This document shows, one piece after another, positions 1-5,197 of a DNA stretch of 5,368 nucleotides. Source of the stretch: Bacillota bacterium (GTDB lineage Bacteria; Bacillota; Clostridia; Tissierellales; Sedimentibacteraceae). Position 1 is the first letter of the stretch, and each line of letters opens with the position of its first letter. A program made the translations under genes and the position numbers. Under the pieces are notes generated by a model, which saw nothing but the letters and a program-made list of their open reading frames with translations, was not told where the DNA came from and ran no database searches. The stretch spans positions 1 through 5,368 of the forward strand of contig JAEXUD010000045.1 in the NCBI GenBank assembly GCA_023453025.1. Reading direction: 5' to 3'.

Positions 1-676
1 TTTCATCATCCTGCCGCACAATGCTGACAGATTTTACACCTGACAGTCCGGATATGTTTTCTGTAATTGAGCCGTACTTCCTTTCGGCGTCCTTCATTAA
101 CTTATCTGAAATTTCATAAATGCTTTCAATCGCATTTTCTGCGGCAATGGTATTTTGTACCCGCAGTACGGCATTTCCTTCAAACAAAAGGTTTATTTTC
201 TTTTCCAGCTCATCCAGAGAAGAATTTTCCAGCCTGATTATCGCCATAATTCTCTCGTTGCTGCGAATGTGCCCGATTATTACCATAAATATAAATATGA
301 TGACTGAGCCTATTCCTGCTACCAGATAGTCCGAAACACCGCAGCAGATACCCACTGTAATGCCCCAGAAAAGATATGCGGTATCCATTGAATCCTTAAT
401 CGCAGTACGAAATCTGACAATGGAAAGTGCGCCTACCATACCAAGTGACAACGCAATGTTATTTCCGATTACATTCATGACAAGCGTTGTAACCAAAGTT
501 ATCATAATTACAGATATATTGAATCTTCTGCTGTAAACCGGACCGGAGTGAGACATTCTGTAGGAAATGTAGATTAAAGCACTGATAACACATGCAGCTA
601 AAAAATTGATTATTACATCTGCCACCGTCATATTGCCCGAATTTGTGATTAAGCTTTCATATAAAAATTCTTTCAT
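1..676 (-). CDS. DUF4956 family membrane protein (3' end cut by window edge)
   Basis: The minus-strand frame is open from ATG at 676 to the left edge (225 codons seen, no stop), so the C-terminus is missing. Hydrophobic segments lie near residues 18-38, 53-70, 74-87 (short, glycine-rich), 100-114 and 117-135, followed by a soluble, charged cytosolic-looking tail from about 136. The segment at residues 82-105 (GALSIVRFRTAIKD, then DTAYLFWG) is the hallmark that made me assign DUF4956, a family of unknown biochemical function. The start is supported by a GGAAG Shine-Dalgarno 9 bases upstream, inside the end of the VTC gene. The upstream stop is only 2 bp away, so translation is probably coupled. 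In Firmicutes such genes often sit next to VTC-domain and CotH-kinase genes, so CotH may lie past the left edge; that is from memory of the family, not seen here. The family assignment is firm; a role with the polymerase is inference. Confidence 0.88.
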   Translation of the reverse strand, partial: MKEFLYESLITNSGNMTVADVIINFLAACVISALIYISYRMSHSGPVYSRRFNISVIMITLVTTLVMNVIGNNIALSLGMVGALSIVRFRTAIKDSMDTAYLFWGITVGICCGVSDYLVAGIGSVIIFIFMVIIGHIRSNERIMAIIRLENSSLDELEKKINLLFEGNAVLRVQNTIAAENAIESIYEISDKLMKDAERKYGSITENISGLSGVKSVSIVRQDDE

Positions 677-678
677 AT

Positions 679-1374
679 CTACCGTCTTCCTCTCTTGGTA
701 ATCATACGGGCCCTGCAATACTTGCTGTTTGATATTTGCATACGGTCTGCCTGTTGGAGAATATTCTTAATATATGTAAACAAAAAATTGTTATACTTCA
801 CTTCGAGGGTAACTTCTCCGGGATTGCTTACGGGATAAACCGACAGGTTGGGGTCAAACAGTGAAAAACTTGCTTCTGTTGCCCTTAAATCGGAGTCTAT
901 CGTCACTCTTATATCATTTTGTTCTGCATAATAGGCTTGCCTGTTATATTCAACAATACATTTTGGTCTGTAGTTTCTGCTTACCATAAATGTGTACAGC
1001 CATATTGCCAGTGGCTCTTCTCTATGACACAGGAAAGAATAATCTCCGGAAGTCATCAGCTGTGCCTCCTTCCGTGATATTGTAATTGAGCGCTTTCTTT
1101 GACGTCCGCCTGTTTTTTCTTTAAGCTCAAGCTTAGCAAAATTTGAATCTGCATCATATATCCGCAGCCGTATTTTCTGACGATTGTCATATCCATTTAC
1201 CTTATCTTCAAAATCCGTATCAAACAGGGTATCAAAATACAACGACCGTACCATGTACCCGTTTTCTCTGTTATGAGAATCCGGTTTCATAAATGCTTCA
1301 AGCCCTGATTTTATAATCATAGCTTCTGTTAAGGAAATACAATATTTTAATTCGTTTCTGTAAACTTCCTGCAT
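679..1374 (-). CDS. VTC domain polyphosphate polymerase-like protein
   Basis: This 231-residue protein matches the VTC catalytic domain (CYTH/triphosphate-tunnel fold), which in yeast Vtc4 makes polyphosphate from ATP. Expected tunnel-lining motifs are present in order: R6-x-E8-x-K10 at the N-terminus, RSLYFDT at 43-49, K67/R69/R71 in KIRLRIY, ELKEK at 83-87, the basic run R91-R95, VEYNR at 141-145, IDSDLR at 159-164, LEVKY at 190-194 with K193, and the closing SNSKYCR at 215-221. The acidic and basic residues expected for metal and phosphate binding therefore look intact. The length suits a stand-alone catalytic domain without the SPX or membrane parts of the yeast protein. The start has an AGGTAGG Shine-Dalgarno close upstream. 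It follows the membrane-protein gene by 21 bp and precedes the DUF4956 gene by 2 bp, so all three are likely one operon. Polyphosphate synthesis is inferred from family; a different triphosphate substrate is possible. Confidence 0.88.
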   Translation of the reverse strand: MQEVYRNELKYCISLTEAMIIKSGLEAFMKPDSHNRENGYMVRSLYFDTLFDTDFEDKVNGYDNRQKIRLRIYDADSNFAKLELKEKTGGRQRKRSITISRKEAQLMTSGDYSFLCHREEPLAIWLYTFMVSRNYRPKCIVEYNRQAYYAEQNDIRVTIDSDLRATEASFSLFDPNLSVYPVSNPGEVTLEVKYNNFLFTYIKNILQQADRMQISNSKYCRARMITKRGRR

Positions 1375-1395
1375 ACACCTACCTGCCCAGTCTTA

Positions 1396-1926
1396 TTACT
1401 TCATCCGCACAAGCTGGCCATATGTCTTGAATCGGATTTGCTTCTCCTTGCTTTTCCTCTGATGAAGAAAGCCTGCTAAAAAAAATACTGCAAAAATAAT
1501 AACAGCAGCCGGAATATTCCTATATACCCTTAGGTAAACAGCAATACTTAATGATGATGCCCCCAGAATCGGTGTAACAAAACATGATATTTTTCTCCAA
1601 AGCTTTGAAATACTTGCTACCATGAAAATTTGTTCTGCTGCTTTAAATAAAAAAACTGCCGCACAAACGCCGAAAAACACAAAGATAACAAAAAAAACCA
1701 TCATCAAAAGCATATTGTCGGTTAGGCCGTCAGCTTTACTGATACCTGCATATCCCGACCAGCATATCGTATAAATCAAACACAGCGCATGGAAATATTT
1801 GTATCCCCAGGCACACATCATAATACCTGAGATAATAAATACAATCAGCAATATGAATGATACGGTTTCATATGTAAATAAAATTTGACCTTCCCATCGG
1901 GGAATATTAATGATAAATTCGTTCAT
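1396..1926 (-). CDS. Unrecognised five-helix membrane protein
   Basis: I do not recognise a named family with confidence. The 176-residue protein has about five hydrophobic segments, near residues 22-42, 44-62, 72-95, 113-132 and 138-154, and a basic C-terminal tail (HQRKSKEKQIRFK, then QLVRMK) that should face the cytoplasm. The stretch GIMMCAWGYKYFHALCLIY at 34-52, with a glycine-rich helix crossing, loosely recalls the TM7S3/TM198-like (DUF4203) pattern, but this is only an impression. No catalytic motif is visible. It is the first gene of the operon with the VTC polymerase and DUF4956 genes, so it may be a membrane partner of that pair. Start: the ATG at 1926 has only a weak upstream purine stretch (ACAGAAAA) and no good Shine-Dalgarno. 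The frame stays open upstream to a TGA at 1965-1963 but holds no better ATG, GTG or TTG start. Confidence 0.75.
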   Translation of the reverse strand: MNEFIINIPRWEGQILFTYETVSFILLIVFIISGIMMCAWGYKYFHALCLIYTICWSGYAGISKADGLTDNMLLMMVFFVIFVFFGVCAAVFLFKAAEQIFMVASISKLWRKISCFVTPILGASSLSIAVYLRVYRNIPAAVIIFAVFFLAGFLHQRKSKEKQIRFKTYGQLVRMK

Positions 1927-1957
1927 TTTTCTGTTTGATATCAGGCACCAAAATAAT

Positions 1958-1986
1958 ATTATTCAAATATTGTGTCCAATCATCAA
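1958..1986 (-). promoter_or_regulatory. Putative promoter of the membrane protein/VTC/DUF4956 operon
   Basis: Reading the minus strand, a -35-like TTGATG (1986-1981) is followed after exactly 17 bases by AATAAT (1963-1958), five of six matches to the sigma-A -10 box. Transcription would start near 1951, leaving a leader of about 25 nt before the ATG at 1926. It lies downstream of the two terminators that close the yqeY unit, where an independent promoter is expected. The region is very AT-rich, so a chance match is possible. Confidence 0.4.
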
Positions 1987-2059
1987 TAAATAATTCATAA
2001 TATATACCGATCTCCAAAGCTGATGATTTTTATAAATATTTTACAAACATAATACATAA

Positions 2060-2097
2060 AAATTCCCGATATCTGCAAAATGCAGAATCGGGAATTT
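2060..2097 (-). terminator. Second hairpin terminator between the yqeY unit and the VTC operon
   Basis: Arms 2060-2070 (AAATTCCCGAT) and 2087-2097 are perfect complements. Inside them, 2072-2077 (TCTGCA) pairs with 2081-2086, leaving one bulged A at 2071 and an AAA loop. That gives 17 base pairs with a single bulge. On the minus strand the descending arm runs into TTTTTAT, the expected U-tract. On the plus strand the following bases are less U-rich, so the minus direction is preferred. No gene lies between it and the terminator at 2120-2144. It could be a back-up terminator for rpsU-yqeY or part of the leader region ahead of the VTC operon. Confidence 0.7.
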
Positions 2098-2119
2098 CTG
2101 AAAGAAGTTTTCATATATA

Positions 2120-2144
2120 AAAAACCCTGGATTCCAGGGTTTTT
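2120..2144 (-). terminator. Rho-independent terminator of the rpsU-yqeY unit
   Basis: A perfect 11-bp stem (AAAAACCCTGG paired with CCAGGGTTTTT) closes a 3-nt loop at 2131-2133. It begins 3 bases after the yqeY stop codon at 2148-2150. On the minus strand the stem ends in a run of six T followed by ATATAT, a textbook intrinsic terminator. The A-rich ascending arm would give a U-tract in the opposite direction too, but no plus-strand gene points toward it. Confidence 0.9.
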
Positions 2145-2147
2145 AAA

Positions 2148-2591
2148 CTATTTTATATATTTAGCCACGATTTCATTTACATGCTTGCCGTCAGCCTTGC
2201 CCTTTACTTGAGGCATTATGAGAGCCATAAGCTTGCCCAGATCTTTTTTGGTCTCGGCGCCTGTTTGTTCTATTGCTTTTTGAACAATAGAATCAAGCTC
2301 TTCATCTGACAGCTGAGGCGGTAAATATTCCAATAGTATTTTGATTTCTTCGTTGGTAAGATCTATAAGATCTTGTCGATTGCCTTTTTCAAAGTCAGAA
2401 ATTGAGTCTTTTTTCTGTTTTATCTGTTTAGCTATTATGTCAATTATCTCGGCATCACCTAGTTCAACTCTTTCATCAACTTCTTTTTGTTTAATTGCTG
2501 CTCTTACCATAGTAACAACATCTTTATTGACTTTGTTCTTAGATTTCATGGCTTCTTTTAAGTCTGCCATGAGCTTCTCTTTTAAAGGCAT
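2148..2591 (-). CDS. yqeY: GatB/YqeY family protein
   Basis: This 147-residue protein aligns by eye with YqeY over its full usual length. Typical pieces are the N-terminal LKEKLMADLKEAMKSKNK at 3-20, VVTMVRAAIKQKEVDER at 25-41, the acidic helix with IIAKQIKQKKDSI, EYLPPQLSDEELDSIV in the middle, and the C-terminal KGKADGKHVNEIVAKY. YqeY resembles the tRNA-binding tail domain of GatB, the amidotransferase subunit that makes Gln-tRNA or Asn-tRNA, but it lacks the catalytic part. Its own role is not settled; a tRNA-related function is inferred from the domain. The start is clear: GAGGTGA lies 6 bases upstream of the ATG. It follows rpsU by 11 bp, a pairing common in Firmicutes, and is closed by the terminator just after its stop. 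Confidence 0.95.
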   Translation of the reverse strand: MPLKEKLMADLKEAMKSKNKVNKDVVTMVRAAIKQKEVDERVELGDAEIIDIIAKQIKQKKDSISDFEKGNRQDLIDLTNEEIKILLEYLPPQLSDEELDSIVQKAIEQTGAETKKDLGKLMALIMPQVKGKADGKHVNEIVAKYIK

Positions 2592-2602
2592 ACATTCACC
2601 TC

Positions 2603-2788
2603 TTATCTTGCTTTTTTATTTTTCTTTCTGCGAGCCGCTTCAGCTTTCTTTTTACGCTTTACGCTTGGTTTTTCATAATGCTCTCTTTTTCTTACTTCGG
2701 ACATAACACCTGTAAGTGCACATTGTCTTTTAAATCTTCTAAGAGCGTTATCGATGGACTCGTTTTCTCTTACCTTTACCTCTGTCAT
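2603..2788 (-). CDS. rpsU: 30S ribosomal protein S21
   Basis: The product is 61 residues, normal for Firmicutes S21. It begins TEVKVRENESIDNALRRFKRQC and ends in the expected very basic tail of Lys/Arg/Ala (residues about 43-61), which contacts 16S rRNA in the small-subunit platform near the anti-Shine-Dalgarno region. The frame stays open for 15 further codons upstream (to ATG at 2833), but I chose the ATG at 2788. Family members start with this MTEV-type N-terminus, and a very strong GGGGAGGG Shine-Dalgarno sits 7 bases before it. The upstream extension would be leader RNA. The gene has its own promoter at 2860-2888 and is followed by yqeY after 11 bp. Confidence 0.97.
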   Translation of the reverse strand: MTEVKVRENESIDNALRRFKRQCALTGVMSEVRKREHYEKPSVKRKKKAEAARRKKNKKAR

Positions 2789-2859
2789 TTTGCTACCCTC
2801 CCCTCGTCTTCTACTACTGTATGTCCCAGACACCAGCGAGTTTGAAATAGCACTTAATT

Positions 2860-2888
2860 ATTATATACTATAGAATAAGTAAATGCAA
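2860..2888 (-). promoter_or_regulatory. Promoter of rpsU-yqeY
   Basis: On the minus strand, TTGCAT (2888-2883) is followed after 17 bases by a perfect TATAAT (2865-2860). The predicted start near 2853-2856 gives a leader of about 65 nt before the rpsU ATG at 2788. The -35 box lies just past the stop of the HIT gene (2894). I see no terminator hairpin in the gap, so read-through from mtaB-hit probably adds to rpsU expression. Confidence 0.65.
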
Positions 2889-2893
2889 GATTT

Positions 2894-3235
2894 TTATGAT
2901 AAAGTTTCTGACAATTTTTTTCCACCCACTAAGTGGAAATGTAGATGTTTTACGGATTGGCATCCGTCATCTCCGCAATTGCTGATAACTCTGTATCCTG
3001 ATTCTTTAATTCCTTCCAGCTCTGCAATAGTATTTACAGCTTCAAATATTTCAGCGACAATACTGGAGTTCTCTGAATTAATATTATTTATTGATTCGAT
3101 ATGAATTTTGGGTACAACTAAAATATGTACAGGAGCCTGAGGATTTAAGTCTCTGAAGGCTACAACATTTTCAGTTTCATATACAAAGCTTGTGGGTATT
3201 TCCTTATTTGCAATTTGGCAGAATATGCAGCTCAT
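2894..3235 (-). CDS. HIT family (histidine triad) nucleotide-binding protein
   Basis: This is a 113-residue Hint-type protein of normal length. The histidine triad is complete: H97-L-H99-F-H101 followed by LVGG. The family's other landmarks are in place: C3-x-x-C6 (with H45 and H97, a possible zinc site), FRDLNPQAPVHILVVPKIHI at 27-46, and YRVISNCGDDGCQSVKH at 81-97. Such enzymes hydrolyse nucleoside phosphoramidates and acyl-adenylates in the cytoplasm; the exact substrate cannot be read from sequence. The C-terminus reads GGKKLSETLS instead of the GGR-x-x-x-WPPG ending of many Hint proteins. The start has a GAGGTGA Shine-Dalgarno 6 bases upstream. It follows mtaB by 34 bp with no promoter or terminator visible between them, so the two are likely cotranscribed. 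Confidence 0.95.
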   Translation of the reverse strand: MSCIFCQIANKEIPTSFVYETENVVAFRDLNPQAPVHILVVPKIHIESINNINSENSSIVAEIFEAVNTIAELEGIKESGYRVISNCGDDGCQSVKHLHFHLVGGKKLSETLS

Positions 3236-3269
3236 TTTTTCACCTCATCCCTTTATTTATCATAGTATT

Positions 3270-4589
3270 TTATTCGCCTGACAAATAATCGTTCCTAACG
3301 TTTTTTATCATGACGTTCACTATACTGTTTTTAATATTAATATCACTTTTCAGCAAAACTTTCAAGTAATTTGTTGTATGTCCTTCGAATATATTTTCCT
3401 TTTTTTCTGTTTCTATTAAAACCGGCATTGTTTTTCCGATAAATTGTTTCATAAATTCCCTGGATATGCTGCCTGACAGGTTAATCAGCTCTCTGCTTCG
3501 CTCTGTTTTTATCTTTTCGTCAACCTGATTATTCATTTCGGCTGCTTTAGTTCCTTCTCTGACAGAAAATTTAAAAACATGTGTTCGGGAAAATTTAATT
3601 GCTTTTACAAGCTCGAGTGTTTCATTGAACTCCTCCGAAGTTTCTCCCGGGAAGCCTGCTATTATGTCCGTTGTGATACCTGCGTTCGGTAAATATTTTC
3701 TTATTAATTCTACATTGTACTTATATTCATCCGTGGTGTATTTTCTGTTCATTCGTTTGAGCACTGTATCGCTTCCGCTCTGCAGAGACAAATGAAAATG
3801 ATCGCACACTTTATCCAGCATGGAATATCTTTTAATGAAGTCTTCCGTAATCAGCTTTGGCTCTAATGAACCAAGGCGTATTCTTTCAATATTTTTTATT
3901 TTATTTATGTCTTCTATTAATTTTATCAATGCATCCGGTTCATGATTATCCTTGCCATAGGATGAAATGTGTATTCCGTTCAATACAATTTCTTTATAAC
4001 CGTTTGCTGCAATTTTTTCTACTTCTTCTACTATGTCTTCATGCTTTCTGCTTCTTATGGGACCTCTCACGTACGGAATTATGCAATATGAGCAATACTG
4101 ACTGCAGCCGTCCTGTATTTTAATATTGGCACGTGTTTTATCATGGACTGTGCTTATTTTTAACTCCTCAAAATCCTCTCTGCCATAGAATTCTTCTATA
4201 GCATCCGGAGCTTCTGTTTTAGTTTCCAGGCTGTTTAATTTTTCTTTTATCAGTTTCCCTATATTACCTTTATGCTTTGTCCCGATAATTATGTCTACAT
4301 CTGTTTCTTTATTTAATTTTTCACCGTTTAACTGGACGCTGCAGCCTACGGCTACCACTAGTGCATTTGGATTAATACGTTTTGCTTTATTAATAAACTG
4401 TCTTGATTTTCTTTCGCTTTCTTTTGTTACTGCGCATGTATTTATTATATAAATATCACTTTGCTTTCCTGAAGACAGAACCTCAAAGCCTTCCTTCTCA
4501 AGAAGCTCTGTCATTGCTTCTGTTTCGAATTGGTTGACCTTGCAGCCCAGGGTAGTAAATGATACGGTATGTTTTTTCAAATTTTTCAC
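3270..4589 (-). CDS. mtaB: tRNA (N6-L-threonylcarbamoyladenosine37-C2) methylthiotransferase MtaB
   Basis: MtaB is a radical-SAM enzyme that converts t6A37 to ms2t6A37 in tRNAs reading ANN codons. The 439 residues show the full methylthiotransferase layout. The N-terminal UPF0004 domain has cysteines C16 (TTLGCKVNQFETEA), C52 (INTCAVT) and C83 (VGCS) for the auxiliary 4Fe-4S cluster. The radical-SAM core has C162-x3-C166-x2-C169 (DGCSQYCSYCIIPYVRGP). A C-terminal TRAM-like region lies at about 378-435. The LGCKVNQ motif and the SLQSGSD and AGFPGET segments favour MtaB over MiaB or RimO. The start is uncertain: I used GTG at 4589, but no good Shine-Dalgarno precedes it; an in-frame TTG three codons later would give an N-terminus closer to typical MtaB proteins. 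It has its own promoter upstream and is followed by the HIT gene. Confidence 0.95.
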   Translation of the reverse strand: MKNLKKHTVSFTTLGCKVNQFETEAMTELLEKEGFEVLSSGKQSDIYIINTCAVTKESERKSRQFINKAKRINPNALVVAVGCSVQLNGEKLNKETDVDIIIGTKHKGNIGKLIKEKLNSLETKTEAPDAIEEFYGREDFEELKISTVHDKTRANIKIQDGCSQYCSYCIIPYVRGPIRSRKHEDIVEEVEKIAANGYKEIVLNGIHISSYGKDNHEPDALIKLIEDINKIKNIERIRLGSLEPKLITEDFIKRYSMLDKVCDHFHLSLQSGSDTVLKRMNRKYTTDEYKYNVELIRKYLPNAGITTDIIAGFPGETSEEFNETLELVKAIKFSRTHVFKFSVREGTKAAEMNNQVDEKIKTERSRELINLSGSISREFMKQFIGKTMPVLIETEKKENIFEGHTTNYLKVLLKSDINIKNSIVNVMIKNVRNDYLSGE

Positions 4590-4625
4590 GTCTTTCGTTT
4601 AATTATTAATTACAGTGCAATATGT

Positions 4626-4654
4626 ATAATATCATAAGTAATTTATTTTATCAA
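4626..4654 (-). promoter_or_regulatory. Promoter of mtaB-hit
   Basis: TTGATA (4654-4649, five of six matches to the -35 consensus) and TATTAT (4631-4626, five of six matches to the -10) are separated by exactly 17 bases on the minus strand. Transcription would begin near 4619, about 30 nt ahead of the GTG at 4589. The hairpin repeat ends only about 8 bp upstream of the -35 box. Confidence 0.65.
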
Positions 4655-4661
4655 TATAAAT

Positions 4662-4716
4662 ATGAGATTCTTCACCTTCGGTTCAGAATGACGATGGCCG
4701 CGCCCTCGGTATGACA
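4662..4716 (-). repeat. Dispersed hairpin repeat (one whole module, one partial module)
   Basis: The block is clearly richer in GC than its surroundings and non-coding. Read on the minus strand, it contains two units that each start GTCAT-x-C-x-GA. The unit at 4692-4664 folds into a hairpin: outer arms ATTCT (4689-4685) and AGAAT (4671-4667), a 2x2 internal loop with GA facing GA, an inner stem ACC/GGT and a GAA loop. The unit at 4716-4693 keeps the first arm (ATACC), the GA and a GGC/GCC inner stem with a GCG loop, but lacks the closing arm, so it looks truncated. From memory, very similar sequences recur many times in numerous bacterial genomes; I cannot confirm copies here because only one window is given. 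It might also act weakly as the 3' end of the yraN transcript, though no U-tract follows. Confidence 0.55.
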
Positions 4717-4748
4717 GTACTACACGGCAATGGCAAGATGGTTGGTTT

Positions 4749-5099
4749 TTATGCCCAAAAAGCATTTTCAATATAGTTAATTTCTTTGTTTTCAGCAATA
4801 ATTTCTATTACATCAAATTGACAAAACTCGTCATAAGAGCCTTTTAACATAAAATAATATTTTGCTGCATTTATGATTCTTTTTTGTTTTGCCTTCGTCA
4901 CTGCTTCTCTTGGATATCCGTAAAATGTATTTAACCTTCCTTTAACCTCAACAAAATGAAGCCTCCCATTTTTAGCAGCAATAATATCTATTTCTCCAAG
5001 ACGACAGCAGTAGTTTTCTTCTAATATTTTAAATCCTTTATCCAGCATATATTTTTTTGCAGTTTCCTCATATTCATAGCCTTTATTTTTATCATACAT
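4749..5099 (-). CDS. yraN: YraN family (UPF0102) nuclease-fold protein
   Basis: This 116-residue protein has the usual YraN length and layout. The N-terminal helix is KGYEYEETAKKYMLDKGFKILEEN-like (residues 6-29). It is followed by the restriction-endonuclease-like core: R33-LGEIDII with G35, E36 and D38, then FVEVKGR with E51-x-K53, which match the metal-binding D-(E)xK nuclease pattern. YREAVT-type and K-x-KR helix residues follow (PREAVTKAKQKRI at 63-75). The biochemical role of the family is poorly defined, so nuclease activity is inferred from the fold. The ATG at 5099 gives the expected N-terminus, but its Shine-Dalgarno is weak (GCGGGC). It has its own promoter. Elsewhere yraN usually sits near rnhB and rbgA; here it stands alone between an insertion-sequence-like end and a repeat. 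Confidence 0.92.
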   Translation of the reverse strand: MYDKNKGYEYEETAKKYMLDKGFKILEENYCCRLGEIDIIAAKNGRLHFVEVKGRLNTFYGYPREAVTKAKQKRIINAAKYYFMLKGSYDEFCQFDVIEIIAENKEINYIENAFWA

Positions 5100-5130
5100 A
5101 GCTTGCCCGCTTATATCTAATTTATTATAT

Positions 5131-5159
5131 ATTTTACCAAGTTATGTGATATTTTACAA
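5131..5159 (-). promoter_or_regulatory. Putative promoter of yraN
   Basis: On the minus strand, TTGTAA (5159-5154) is followed after 17 bases by TAAAAT (5136-5131), five of six matches to the -10 box. The start would fall near 5125, giving a leader of about 25 nt. A perfect TATAAT lies a few bases further downstream but has no reasonable -35 partner. The promoter sits just after the bidirectional terminator at 5166-5195, consistent with yraN starting a new transcript here. Confidence 0.45.
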
Positions 5160-5165
5160 TAGGAA

Positions 5166-5195
5166 ATAAAAATCGCTATGAATAGCGATTTTTAT
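5166..5195. terminator. Bidirectional intrinsic terminator
   Basis: A perfect inverted repeat has 14-base arms (5166-5179 and 5182-5195) around the centre GA; sterically, a TGAA loop is likelier. The GC-containing core ATCGCTAT/ATAGCGAT is flanked by A5 on one side and T5 on the other, so each strand shows a stem followed by a U-tract. No plus-strand gene lies to its left, so its useful direction is probably the minus strand, ending whatever transcript enters from the right and insulating yraN. Confidence 0.8.
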
Positions 5196-5197
5196 CA

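Noticed and set aside
120..329. Plus-strand open frame of 69 codons
   Set aside because: It is the antisense of the DUF4956 coding region, with no ribosome binding site and low-complexity composition.
2341..2706. Plus-strand open frame of 121 codons
   Set aside because: It lies antisense across yqeY and rpsU, two certain genes, and its Ser/Phe/Leu-rich product reads as a reverse-strand shadow.
2789..2833. N-terminal extension of S21 from the ATG at 2833
   Set aside because: S21 proteins start with the MTEV-type N-terminus, and the strong GGGGAGGG site lies inside this extension, directly before the ATG at 2788.
2925..2945. Inverted repeat CCAC/GTGG near the HIT gene end as a terminator
   Set aside because: It encodes the essential histidine-triad residues, and on the minus strand it is followed by A-rich, not U-rich, sequence.
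2883..3104. Plus-strand open frame of 73 codons
   Set aside because: It is antisense to the HIT gene and the rpsU promoter; no ribosome binding site or family resemblance.
3857..4123. Plus-strand open frame of 88 codons, hydrophobic and Cys-rich
   Set aside because: It is antisense to the radical-SAM core of mtaB; hydrophobicity arises from the complement of Lys/Glu codons.
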